Source of the DNA: Vibrio litoralis DSM 17657
GTDB lineage: Bacteria > Pseudomonadota > Gammaproteobacteria > Enterobacterales > Vibrionaceae
Direction: 5' to 3'
DNA: 64,000 nucleotides
NCBI RefSeq assembly: GCF_000426765.1
Contig: NZ_KE384567.1
Span: forward strand, 541,152-605,151
Made by a program: the position numbers and the translations under genes. The notes under the pieces are model-generated. The model saw only the letters and a list, made by a program, of their open reading frames with translations. It was not told the origin of the DNA and ran no database searches. Below are positions 48,630 through 57,288 of the stretch, piece after piece. How positions within the stretch are numbered: position 1 is the stretch's first letter; the number at the start of each line of letters is the position of its first letter.

Positions 48630-49604
48630 ATGAGCTTATTCAAATTTATAAGCAAAGGGATATTGGGCGTATTTTTACTCACCACTTTATCTTTAAATGC
48701 CGCCATCGCCAAAAGCTATAAAATTGGTGTATCGGTCCCCTCTGCAGATCATGGTTGGACCGCGGGCTTACTCTGGTGGGCAGAAAAAGCCGTCAAAGAC
48801 TTTGAAACCAAAGATAAAGATCTTGAATTTTATGTTGTTGCCGCAAGCTCTGGCTCAAAACAAGTCGGTGATGTGGAAGACTTAATGATAAAAGGCATTG
48901 ATGCATTAGTCATCCTTCCTCATAACCCAGCAACGTTACAAAAAGTCATCGAAGAAGCATATGGTAATGGCATTTATACCGTAGTGGTCGATAGAGAGCT
49001 AGAAAAGCCAACACAAAATGTATTTATTGCTGGTGATAATGCTGGTCTAGGTCGAGTGAGTGGTGAATGGCTAACTGAAGAAATGGATGGAAAAGGCAAA
49101 ATTGTCGTGATTGAAGGCATGTCGATTCCAATCAATAAACAACGTGTTGATGCTTTCAATGAAGTAATTGCAAAGCATAAAAACATTGAAATTCTTGATA
49201 GTCAACCAGCTGATTGGTCAACTCAAAAAGCGTTAGCGGTAATGGAAAACTACCTACAAAAACACCCACAAATTGATGCAGTCTGGTGCCAAGATGACGA
49301 TATGTTAAAAGGCGTAATGCAAGCTATCAAAGAGTCAGGCCGTACCGATATTAAAACCGTGTTAGGGGGGGCAGGTTCACAAGATGTTATGAAGATGATT
49401 AAAGATGGCGACACTGTTGTTCGTGCAACCGTCACTTACCCACCAAGCATGGTGGCATCTGGGATTAGCCTTGCTATTACCGGTTTAAAGCATGAAAACC
49501 TAGGTAATATGTATCACTCTTCACCATCTCGAGTGATCTTAGCAGCTGAACTAGTAGACAAAAACAATGTAGATGACTTTATCGAAGAAGGTGCCGCTTA
49601 TTAA
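48630..49604 (+). CDS. Periplasmic sugar-binding protein (RbsB/Peripla_BP_4 type)
   Basis: A 324-residue binding protein with a signal peptide (about 1-24, ends AAIAKS). The mature part starts YKIGVSVPSADHGWTAGLLW and has the usual two-lobed repeats (DALVILPHNPATL; QIDAVWCQDDDMLKG). The ATG at 48630 has AAGGAG 7 bases upstream; the upstream in-frame ATG at 48594 lacks one. It delivers the sugar to the preceding ATPase and permease. Placing the binding protein last in the operon is less common. Confidence 0.9.
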   Translation: MSLFKFISKGILGVFLLTTLSLNAAIAKSYKIGVSVPSADHGWTAGLLWWAEKAVKDFETKDKDLEFYVVAASSGSKQVGDVEDLMIKGIDALVILPHNPATLQKVIEEAYGNGIYTVVVDRELEKPTQNVFIAGDNAGLGRVSGEWLTEEMDGKGKIVVIEGMSIPINKQRVDAFNEVIAKHKNIEILDSQPADWSTQKALAVMENYLQKHPQIDAVWCQDDDMLKGVMQAIKESGRTDIKTVLGGAGSQDVMKMIKDGDTVVRATVTYPPSMVASGISLAITGLKHENLGNMYHSSPSRVILAAELVDKNNVDDFIEEGAAY

Positions 49605-49640
49605 GTGGTAACCATTTCATAACTATACAATGTAAAACAA

Positions 49641-49680
49641 AGCCCCCAGTCACGACAAAAGCGTCACTGGGGGCTATTTT
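49641..49680. terminator. Bidirectional terminator between the sugar operon and satP
   Basis: AGCCCCCAGT (49641-49650) pairs with ACTGGGGGCT (49666-49675), followed by ATTTT; an inner ACG/CGT pairing extends it. Confidence 0.87.
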
Positions 49681-49730
49681 ATTAATATAAATTATTCTAT
49701 GCGAGTTTATACTCTCGTCATGTTAAATCA

Positions 49731-50345
49731 TTAAGCAGCGGCTTTAATTGACTCAACAGGTGCAGCAACTTTCTTCTCACCGATAGGAAGAATAGTACGG
49801 CCAAACTCTAAGTTAATCACTGTAGCAACCGCTAGGTAAACCGCGCTTGAACCACAGAAGATGCCGACAACACCTGCGATATGGCCGATAGTTGCGATGC
49901 CAGTGAAATCACCCGCTGCAAGCAAAAAGAATAGTAGAGTTAAGCTACCGAAGACTACTTGTTTAGCCACTGGGTAACGAGCCAAGGTTGCGATAAACAT
50001 GAAGCCTGTGAAGATGCCCCAGATTAATAGGTAAGAGGCAAGAAAATGCGCTGGCGTTGCTTCGCCTAAGCCCATACCTGGCATTAAAATTAGGCCAACT
50101 AGTGATAACCAAAACATACCGTAAGAAGTGAACGCAGTCGTACCGAATGTATTACCGTTTTTGTATTCCATAATACCAGCGATAACTTGTGCAATACCGC
50201 CATAAAAAATCCCCATAGCAAGAACTACGGTAGTTAATGGAAATAAGCCTACGTTATGTAAGTTTAAAAGAATCGTCGTCATACCAAACGCCATAAGGCC
50301 TAATGGTGCTGGATTTGCTGGTTTTGAAGTAGTCGCGGTTGACAT
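49731..50345 (-). CDS. satP: Acetate/succinate transporter SatP (YaaH family)
   Basis: A 204-residue protein with six membrane helices. The AceTr/YaaH signature NPAPLGL is at residues 11-17, followed by MAFGMTTILLNLHN. The family exchanges acetate and succinate with protons. A near-consensus CRP site lies about 80 bases upstream of the start, consistent with control by carbon status. It is a single-gene unit facing the sugar operon terminator. Confidence 0.88.
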   Translation of the reverse strand: MSTATTSKPANPAPLGLMAFGMTTILLNLHNVGLFPLTTVVLAMGIFYGGIAQVIAGIMEYKNGNTFGTTAFTSYGMFWLSLVGLILMPGMGLGEATPAHFLASYLLIWGIFTGFMFIATLARYPVAKQVVFGSLTLLFFLLAAGDFTGIATIGHIAGVVGIFCGSSAVYLAVATVINLEFGRTILPIGEKKVAAPVESIKAAA

Positions 50346-50424
50346 AATATTACCTGATTAAAATATGAACTGGATTTTAAAAGCGGCGTATTATTATCGA
50401 TGCTTGATAGTTTGTAAAATGTTT

Positions 50425-50440
50425 TGTGGGATAAGTCACA
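50425..50440. promoter_or_regulatory. Predicted CRP-binding site upstream of satP
   Basis: TGTGG-GATAAG-TCACA matches the CRP core TGTGA-N6-TCACA at 9 of 10 positions, with flanking T and A bases. It is centred about 87 bases before the satP ATG, where it could activate a promoter starting near 50391. Confidence 0.65.
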
Positions 50441-50530
50441 AAAAACGACTTTAGATCATAAAAAAACTGAACGGTTCGCGAAGAAAATCAAGTTCAGGCT
50501 TTAATGTATATAGATGTTTATTAAAAGTAA

Positions 50531-51142
50531 TTAAACCACTTTTTTATCTAAACCTTCCGCTTCTGTTGCTGTTACCGCTTCTTTATTTTCAACTGCTTCG
50601 TTTTCAGTTTTAGGTTGTGGTGGCACTTTTAACACAATCACTGGGCGCGTCATAAATAAGTTATTCGGGTACAAAACCAAATCCCCATCCAGACTACGTA
50701 GCTGAACGTTCATAAAACCCATTTCCGTGATTTCCCCCTCCAAAAAATTCGCACCATCTACCACTCTCACCCAGCGACCCACTCGGCAATCATTTTGGGT
50801 AAACAAAATTAAGAAGCTGGTTAAGTTACTCAGTAATGACCAACCGGCAAATAGCGCCACACCAAGTAAAGCAAACATGGAGGAACCAACAACCAATAGG
50901 CCTCTTAACTCAATCCCCCATAGCATCAATAGCAAACAGATTAAAATGATAGAAGTAATGGTATTGAGTAATAATCTGGCGCGCTGCTTACGGTGAGGGC
51001 TAATGCCAGCTTTCATTCCACGTAAAAAAATCTTGCCAGGAATGCGGCGCAGCATTGGATAGAACACTAAAACCAATACCGTAATAAACCATTTGTAATA
51101 GTCTTGGGTAAACACCAACCACTCTTGAGGTATTGTCGACAT
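50531..51142 (-). CDS. Small MscS-family mechanosensitive channel
   Basis: A 203-residue protein with membrane segments at about 15-35 and 60-80, a pore helix near 85-105 and a beta domain ending SLDGDLVLYPNNLFMTRPV, the MscS signature. It is shorter than E. coli MscS (286 residues) and lacks most of the C-terminal alpha/beta domain; a Glu-rich tail follows. It starts at the last base of the upstream transporter stop, so the two are translationally coupled. Channel activity is inferred. Confidence 0.85.
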   Translation of the reverse strand: MSTIPQEWLVFTQDYYKWFITVLVLVFYPMLRRIPGKIFLRGMKAGISPHRKQRARLLLNTITSIILICLLLMLWGIELRGLLVVGSSMFALLGVALFAGWSLLSNLTSFLILFTQNDCRVGRWVRVVDGANFLEGEITEMGFMNVQLRSLDGDLVLYPNNLFMTRPVIVLKVPPQPKTENEAVENKEAVTATEAEGLDKKVV

Positions 51143-52155
51143 TAGCTCTTAGCCTCTATTTGCTGTTCACGAGCGATGGCTTTCTTTTGATAACGATTGG
51201 CCAGAACTGCGCAATAAAATATTTGTAATGGGTGATAAATCATTATCGGCAACAATATCATCCCCAACCTAGGATCAGCACTAAAAATCACTTTCGCCAT
51301 TGGCACGCCGGCCGCCAAGGTTTTTTTGCTACCACAGAAAACTGCCGCCACTTCATCACCATGATCAAAACCCAGCCAACCAGCACTTTTGACCATCAAG
51401 TTAACAACAAAAAACAGCACCAGTCCGCAGAGCACAACTGACATAATGACATATTCAATCGAAAAGCTATGCCAAATACCTTCTGCCACTGAATCACTAA
51501 AGGCATTAAAAACAATTAATAAGATTACGTATTTATCCAGTTTACCAACAATATTCTTATGTTTTTCAAAACTAGCCAGCAAAAAAGGTCTCAACAGTTG
51601 ACCTAATACCATAGGCAATAATAGCATCGTCGAAATGGAAGTAACCGATTCCATAACATTAATTTTAGCGCCTTCTAAGCCCATAAAAACTTGAATCAGT
51701 AGCGGTGTAATTAAAATGCCTAGAATACTAGAGAGTGACGCGTTAAATATTGCTCCTGGCATATTGCCTCGACCAATCGCGGTCATAGCGACGGATGACG
51801 AAATGGTGCTCGGCAATACAAATAAAAAACAGAAACCAAGTGCCAGCGCGCTAGGCATCACAGCCAGTAGCCCCTGACCGAACACTACCCAAAGTAAAGG
51901 GTAGAGAATAAACGTCGCCGACTGAATAAATAGATGAAGTCGCCAATTACTCATCCCCGCTTTTAACGATTGCGGAGAAAGGCCAATACCATGCAAAAAG
52001 AAAACAATCGCAATACCGAAAGCGGTCACTTGATCTAAATGCAAGCTACCTTGGCTACGTCCAACATCAGGAATAATCGTAGCGAGTAACATGCTGATAA
52101 CCATCGCGACTAAAAACCATTCTTTTTTAAATGCTGCGACTAAATTTAAACGCAT
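51142..52155 (-). CDS. Bile acid:sodium symporter-like transporter (YfeH/SBF-like)
   Basis: A 337-residue membrane protein with nine to ten helices. The family start FKKEWFLVAMVISMLLATI, the segment FVLPSTISSSVAMTA and FCGSKKTLAAGVPMAKVIF match the SBF-like family (YfeH, PF13593). It probably moves an organic anion; bile acid is only a family name. It overlaps the MscS gene by one base in a two-gene unit. Confidence 0.87.
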   Translation of the reverse strand: MRLNLVAAFKKEWFLVAMVISMLLATIIPDVGRSQGSLHLDQVTAFGIAIVFFLHGIGLSPQSLKAGMSNWRLHLFIQSATFILYPLLWVVFGQGLLAVMPSALALGFCFLFVLPSTISSSVAMTAIGRGNMPGAIFNASLSSILGILITPLLIQVFMGLEGAKINVMESVTSISTMLLLPMVLGQLLRPFLLASFEKHKNIVGKLDKYVILLIVFNAFSDSVAEGIWHSFSIEYVIMSVVLCGLVLFFVVNLMVKSAGWLGFDHGDEVAAVFCGSKKTLAAGVPMAKVIFSADPRLGMILLPIMIYHPLQIFYCAVLANRYQKKAIAREQQIEAKS

Positions 52156-52393
52156 ATAATTAGTATCTCTTAATAATTAAATTGGATAAAAACTTTGGAA
52201 CTTCATTGGCATCGTATAAACTAACATGACGTATACACCATATATTATGAAATACCGCCCTAAGAGTACAAAACGCAGTGTTTTAAACAAAGCTTTGTTT
52301 GGCATAGAATATTAACTAGCATTGATAAAATCACGATATTTTTATTAGTAACTGTCAGCGCATTACATTAAGCGAACAGGTAAAGGAAAAATA

Positions 52394-52777
52394 ATGACAT
52401 TAGATTACGTAGCCTTAGGCATACTTATTTTCGTCGTACTGGTGTTGTTTTACGGCATCATTGTTATTCACGATATCCCCTATGAAATTTCCAAAAAACG
52501 CAATCACCCTCACCAAGACGCCATTCATGTTGCGGGCTGGGTAAGCCTATTTACTTTGCATGTACTTTGGCCATTCTTGTGGATCTGGGCGACCTTATGG
52601 CGCGAAGATCGTGGTTGGGGCTTTAATAAACTACAAGCCGAACAAGATGATATGCACCATAAAGTGGATGAATTAAATAAGCAAATCTCTCAGCTACAAA
52701 AACAAATGGCTGAATTGACACCTCAAGCAAAACCAACTGAGAACACACAAGAGAGCACCAAGGGAGAATCAAACTAA
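52394..52777 (+). CDS. DUF3302 small membrane protein (YiaW type)
   Basis: A 127-residue protein with two membrane segments (about 6-27 and 48-66), between them IHDIPYEISKKRNHPHQDAIH, and a coiled-coil tail (about 85-110). It belongs to DUF3302, found in E. coli as YiaW beside YiaV. Function is unknown. Its stop overlaps the start of the next gene by one base (TAATG), so it is probably a partner of that membrane fusion protein. AGGTAAAGG precedes the ATG. The 238 bases before it contain no recognisable element. Confidence 0.82.
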   Translation: MTLDYVALGILIFVVLVLFYGIIVIHDIPYEISKKRNHPHQDAIHVAGWVSLFTLHVLWPFLWIWATLWREDRGWGFNKLQAEQDDMHHKVDELNKQISQLQKQMAELTPQAKPTENTQESTKGESN

Positions 52778-53907
52778 TGGAAACAATATTGATTCTAACC
52801 TATACCGCTTTTTGTATTGCGATATTTAAAATCTTCCGTATTCCACTTAACAAATGGACAGTTCCAACCGCTGTTTTAGGTGGTGTCGTTTTACTTGGCT
52901 CTATTTTCTTAGCCATGAACTACTTCCAACCATTTACTCAGCTTGGTGGCCAAATCTATAGCACGACACCAATGGTTTCTAATGTTCGAGCTCGTGTGGT
53001 CTCTGTAGAAGTTCAGCCAAACAGACTAGTTAAACAAGGCGATGTATTAGTTCGTTTAGATGATACGCCGTTTAAAGCTGCGGTAGTACAACAAAAAGCA
53101 GCGCTTGCTGCCTCAGATCAAAATGTATTAGTACTTGAAGCAGCTTACAAACAAGCGGCTGCTAGTAGCGTACAAGCTTTAGCAGAAAGAGATCGCTCTC
53201 AACGTGAAGCGGCGCGTTATCAAAAAGGTTACAAGCGTGGCGCATTTACTTTGCAACAAGTGGATGACAAACAACAAATCGCTAAAGGCGCAGAAGCGGC
53301 CTACCAAGCAGCGCTTTCTAATGAAAGTGCCGCCAAAGCAGCTTACGAGTCGCAAATTGATGGTGTTAATACTTCAGTAGCAGAAGCACAAGCGGCATTA
53401 GATAAAGCGCAATTTAATCTAGACCAAACCATTATTCGTGCTCCAACCGATGGTTATGTTTCGCAGTTAGCATTAAAGCCCGGCGTCATGGCAGTTCCAC
53501 TACCATTTAAGCCAATTTTGACTTTCGTGAGCACTCAAGATCATTATTTCGTTGGTGCTTTCCGTCAAAATTCAACACTGAATATTAAAGCCGGTGATGA
53601 AGCGGATGTGATCTTTAGAGCGCTACCTGGTAAATCTTTCAAAGCAGAAGTAGCTGAAGTGCTGCCTGCAATTGCAGAAAGCCAGATACAAGCCAGTGGT
53701 GCGCTACTAGGCACCAATATGCTGCAAACTCAAGGCCGCATTATGGTGAAGTTCAAGCTGATTGATGATGTAGAGCAATACAACTTACCTATGGGTGCCA
53801 ATGTTGAAATTGCGGTCTACTCAGGCAAATTAGAACACGTTGCTATCATTCGTAAAATCCTAATCCGAATGAAGAGCTGGCAAAACTACGTGTACTTTGA
53901 TCACTAA
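52777..53907 (+). CDS. yiaV: HlyD-family membrane fusion protein (YiaV type)
   Basis: A 376-residue membrane fusion protein. The N-terminus has two close helices (about 4-20 and 30-48) with KIFRIPLNKWT between. A lipoyl half (VVSVEVQPNRLVKQGDVLVR), a long alpha hairpin (95-215) and IIRAPTDGYVSQL follow. The end ILIRMKSWQNYVYFDH matches E. coli YiaV. Such proteins join an inner-membrane pump to an outer-membrane channel, but no pump gene is adjacent; only DUF3302 is. Confidence 0.87.
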   Translation: METILILTYTAFCIAIFKIFRIPLNKWTVPTAVLGGVVLLGSIFLAMNYFQPFTQLGGQIYSTTPMVSNVRARVVSVEVQPNRLVKQGDVLVRLDDTPFKAAVVQQKAALAASDQNVLVLEAAYKQAAASSVQALAERDRSQREAARYQKGYKRGAFTLQQVDDKQQIAKGAEAAYQAALSNESAAKAAYESQIDGVNTSVAEAQAALDKAQFNLDQTIIRAPTDGYVSQLALKPGVMAVPLPFKPILTFVSTQDHYFVGAFRQNSTLNIKAGDEADVIFRALPGKSFKAEVAEVLPAIAESQIQASGALLGTNMLQTQGRIMVKFKLIDDVEQYNLPMGANVEIAVYSGKLEHVAIIRKILIRMKSWQNYVYFDH

Positions 53908-53957
53908 TATCGACGTACTCGCAATCATTGCTCAGATACATAATTGTTCAGATACAC

Positions 53958-53984
53958 AAAAGCCCCGATCGTTCGGGGCTTTTT
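53958..53984. terminator. Bidirectional terminator between yiaV and the halogenase-like gene
   Basis: AAAAGCCCCGA and TCGGGGCTTTT form an 11-bp stem with a TCGT loop between convergent genes. Confidence 0.9.
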
Positions 53985-54022
53985 ATTGTCTATAACTCTA
54001 GCTGACTTGAACCTTTAAATCG

Positions 54023-55270
54023 TTAACTAGAACAAATTTCAGCCAAGGTACTCAAGCGCTTTTGCGGGTTAGCTACATAAGGGTTAGAGGTGTCCCACGC
54101 ATAACCAGCCAAAATGGAGCTGATTTTTTTCTTTATGTCTGGATGAGAATTTTCAAAAAACACCACATTTTGGAAACGTCCGTCATACCAACCTTCGACA
54201 TAAGCTCGGAAGGTATCTACCCCAACCATTAATGGCTCTGCGTAATCTTGTTGCCAATCGACCACTTCACCATTTAATTGACGAATTAACGTATCGGCTG
54301 CCATCTCCGCAGACTTCATCGCAATCGTCACGCCAGATGAGAATACTGGATCTAAGAACTCACCAGCATTACCCAACATCGCATAGTTGCTAGCCGCGAG
54401 GTGCTTCACATTGGCCGAGTAACCGCCAATTGTACCGCTCATGTGACAAAAATCAGCATCCCTAAATAGCAACTTTAAATGCGGCTCTTCTGAGGTTAAT
54501 TGTTTCAACGCGGCAATCTCATCATCAGAATAAGCGTCAAAGAAATCAGGCGTTGAAACGACCCCAACAGAACACACGCCATTGCTAAATGGAATTAGCC
54601 AATACCAAACACTTTGATTATCAGGATGCACATAGATGGTGATCTTATCGCGATCATAATTTAACTCAGTAGCTAAGCTGTCCGTAATATTATCGGTAAC
54701 ATGAGTAAATAACGCCTTGCGTTGCGGGAGATCTGAAGGTAATTCTAAATCAAGTAGTCGAGGTAATACTCGTCCATAACCGCTAGCATCTAAAATAAAA
54801 TCGGCTTGAATTTGATAGGGCTTGTCTGATTCATCAATAACAGATAACACCGGCTGTTTTGGCTCAACATCTACTTCAGTTACGGTATGTTGATAACGAA
54901 TCGCAACACCTTGCTTTTGCGCTTCGTCCGCGAGTAGTTTATCGAATGGCCCGCGCTGAACTTGAAAAGTCGTGCCCTCACCTGGGGTATACTTGTCGGT
55001 AAAATCAAAATAAGTATATTTATCTTGATAACGAAATGCGGCGCCATTTTTAAATTGATAACCCGCTTGGTTGACCGCTTCAAACATATTGGCTTTTTTT
55101 AAGCTTTCCATACAAGCCGGTAGCAAGCTTTCACCAATAGAAAAACGAGGAAAGGTACTGCGCTCAAGAACCACACAATCTATATTATGCTGATTTAAAA
55201 TCGCGGCAGCAACCGAGCCCGAAGGACCCGCACCAATAATCACCACCGATGTTTTCTGTACTGTGCTCAC
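54023..55270 (-). CDS. FAD-dependent halogenase/monooxygenase-like protein of the APE cluster
   Basis: A 415-residue flavoprotein. The FAD-binding GAGPSG is at 13-18. FPRFSIGESLLP follows at about 40-51, a motif of flavin-dependent halogenases and their relatives. VWYWLIPF in the middle matches the WxWxIP motif of halogenases. A DASGYGR segment contacts FAD. It could halogenate or hydroxylate the aryl head, or reduce a double bond (the fold also includes geranylgeranyl reductases). It follows the methyltransferase by 25 bases on the minus strand; the two form a unit divergent from the main APE operon. Confidence 0.78.
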   Translation of the reverse strand: MSTVQKTSVVIIGAGPSGSVAAAILNQHNIDCVVLERSTFPRFSIGESLLPACMESLKKANMFEAVNQAGYQFKNGAAFRYQDKYTYFDFTDKYTPGEGTTFQVQRGPFDKLLADEAQKQGVAIRYQHTVTEVDVEPKQPVLSVIDESDKPYQIQADFILDASGYGRVLPRLLDLELPSDLPQRKALFTHVTDNITDSLATELNYDRDKITIYVHPDNQSVWYWLIPFSNGVCSVGVVSTPDFFDAYSDDEIAALKQLTSEEPHLKLLFRDADFCHMSGTIGGYSANVKHLAASNYAMLGNAGEFLDPVFSSGVTIAMKSAEMAADTLIRQLNGEVVDWQQDYAEPLMVGVDTFRAYVEGWYDGRFQNVVFFENSHPDIKKKISSILAGYAWDTSNPYVANPQKRLSTLAEICSS

Positions 55271-55295
55271 TCTAAATCCCTATCTAAATTCAATA

Positions 55296-56375
55296 TTAAT
55301 CCGCTTTAAGATGTAAAAGCGTGTGCCCAAGCCCTATATTGTCAATGCGATTGTTCACCACAAATCCGGCTTCTTTTACGATCTCTAAAAAATCATCGCT
55401 ACGATAAAAACGGCTATTACCATTGGCTAAACAGGTAAAATAAAGCGAAGTAGCATTTAAGCTGTATGACGCCGCTTCATAGCGCTGCGCATCCCAAAAT
55501 AGCTCAAGGATATACACATCGTCCTGAGGCTTCATTGCCGCACGAACTCGACGCAAAATACTGAGGATTTCCATCGGCGAGAAACAGTCTAAGAATTGAC
55601 TCATCCACCATACATCAGCCCCTTGTGGCAGAGCTTGTTGCCTATCGAGCATATTGGTTGGGAAAAACTCAACCCGCTCAGAAAAACCATGCTGAGCAAC
55701 ATTCTCTTTGGCTAACTCAATTTGTTGTGGCAGATCGATAATCGTAACGTTGACATTCTCATCATGCTGGCAACATTGCAGTGTCCACTTCCCCGTATTT
55801 CCGCCAATATCAAAAATGCGTTTAGGTTGATTAGCAAAAATATGCTTCAACAAAATAGGGAAGGTATTATCCGAATAAAAATGATCAAACTTAAACCAGC
55901 TATCTTGCGCCTTTTCCGGCAAGCTAGATAAGCCTTCATAAATCGTTGACCAATCGCCTAACTCTTTCAAACCCGCAGGCGTGCCTTCTTGAATCGCTTC
56001 GGTTAAATGCATCATGCCGGCATAACAAACGTCTGCCGTAAAATCCATATTGGCAATAGTCATACCATCGCTTAATAAGGAATGGCCTAGCTTAGCCAGT
56101 ACATAATGCTCATCACGCCAAGTCACGATATGTGCACTTAACGCCATATCTAATAACACTTTGACACCGTATTCAGACACTTGAGTAGCTTCGGCAATTT
56201 GTGCGGCCATCATGCCTTGCTCTGGCTGTTTTTCTAATGCTGCTAAAATACCAAGATCACGTAAAGTTCGAGCGGTATGAAAAACAATGGGAGAAAAGGC
56301 TAATTTCTGAGCTTCAGTTTTCGCTTCTAATGCAGTGTATGGATCGTGTTGATATTGCTTCAAAATAAAGTCCAA
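55296..56375 (-). CDS. SAM-dependent methyltransferase of the APE cluster (ApeB type)
   Basis: A 359-residue class I methyltransferase. A winged-helix-like dimerisation domain (about 20-100) is followed by the SAM-binding core FDIGGNTGKWTLQ and YILELFWDA. The layout resembles O-methyltransferases of aromatic natural products. In known APE clusters a gene in this place methylates the aryl head. It divides the pigment locus with the apeC operon across a 172-base divergent promoter region. Confidence 0.8.
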   Translation of the reverse strand: MDFILKQYQHDPYTALEAKTEAQKLAFSPIVFHTARTLRDLGILAALEKQPEQGMMAAQIAEATQVSEYGVKVLLDMALSAHIVTWRDEHYVLAKLGHSLLSDGMTIANMDFTADVCYAGMMHLTEAIQEGTPAGLKELGDWSTIYEGLSSLPEKAQDSWFKFDHFYSDNTFPILLKHIFANQPKRIFDIGGNTGKWTLQCCQHDENVNVTIIDLPQQIELAKENVAQHGFSERVEFFPTNMLDRQQALPQGADVWWMSQFLDCFSPMEILSILRRVRAAMKPQDDVYILELFWDAQRYEAASYSLNATSLYFTCLANGNSRFYRSDDFLEIVKEAGFVVNNRIDNIGLGHTLLHLKAD

Positions 56376-56454
56376 ATAACGAGTCAGTAGATAAGAGGAA
56401 CAAAGCTATCGCAGTTCGAAGCGATAATTATATCCCCATTAAGGTTATATTTTT

Positions 56455-56484
56455 TTGTATCAATTAATGACTGAACAATATAAT
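56455..56484 (+). promoter_or_regulatory. Predicted promoter of the APE operon
   Basis: TTGTAT (56455-56460), 18 bases, then TATAAT (56479-56484), 64 bases before the apeC ATG in a very AT-rich divergent region. The -35 box is weak, which suggests an activator is needed. Confidence 0.45.
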
Positions 56485-56547
56485 GTTTACATCAATAAAA
56501 ATGTTATTTTTACATTTTGTTTTCACAAATGGTATGAATGAACATCA

Positions 56548-57288
56548 ATGAGCACAATTGCATTTAATATTGAGCAATGGCACGCACTCTCTCCGGGCTT
56601 CAGCACGCCTGCTGATTGGCGTCATTATTGTTCGTTTAATACTGGTAGTGAAAATGCATCGCTAGAGGTCAATTTAATTCCAGCGATGATGCGCCGCCGC
56701 ATGAGCCCGCTGAGCAAAATTGCCTTACAGACCGCCATCCATTTACAGCAATCAAGCCCATCCGACTTTGACTACCTGATTTTTTCAAGTCGTCATGGTG
56801 AACTGCCGCGTACCGTCGAATTACTACAGCAAGTGCTGCAAGGTGAAGAAGCCTCACCAATGGCATTTTCTCAATCGGTACATAACACTAGCGCAGGCTT
56901 ATTTACCATTGCCACCAAAAGCCCGATTCCAGCCACCTCACTTGCCGGCTGCGAATCTAGCCTACATCATGCGTTAATTGAGGCTAGTGCTTACTTATCC
57001 GAAAATCCACAGCATAAGATATTGCTGATCGACTTTGATGCGCCACTGCCAAAACCTTATGACCAATTTGAATCACAACCCACTCCACCATTGTATTCAT
57101 TAGGTTTAATTTTAACTTCAGGTACACAGACACAAATTACTTGGCAGGCCAAGACAACATCAAATATAGAATTCAAAAATCGTTCGCAAACCATCGATAT
57201 CATTCAACAATTAGCGAGCCAAAGCCGTTCCTGGACGATTGAAGATTCTCGAAATCAATGGCAATGGCAACGAGGTGACGCTGAATAA
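56548..57288 (+). CDS. apeC: Ketosynthase-like chain-length factor (ApeC type)
   Basis: A 246-residue protein equal to the N-terminal half of a ketosynthase (Ketoacyl-synt_2, PF13723). The signature FSQSVHNTSAGLFTIAT is at about 107-123. AGCESS puts Cys135 near the nucleophile position of true ketosynthases, but the C-terminal half with the two catalytic histidines is missing. In Xenorhabdus, ApeC is reported to act as a chain-length-factor partner of the ketosynthase ApeO. It starts the operon, and its stop overlaps the next ATG by one base. Confidence 0.8.
   Translation: MSTIAFNIEQWHALSPGFSTPADWRHYCSFNTGSENASLEVNLIPAMMRRRMSPLSKIALQTAIHLQQSSPSDFDYLIFSSRHGELPRTVELLQQVLQGEEASPMAFSQSVHNTSAGLFTIATKSPIPATSLAGCESSLHHALIEASAYLSENPQHKILLIDFDAPLPKPYDQFESQPTPPLYSLGLILTSGTQTQITWQAKTTSNIEFKNRSQTIDIIQQLASQSRSWTIEDSRNQWQWQRGDAE

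Noticed and set aside
38638-53907. Genomic island or prophage carrying the sugar genes
   Set aside because: No integrase, transposase, att repeat or phage gene is present; the region is accessory but shows no mobility marker.
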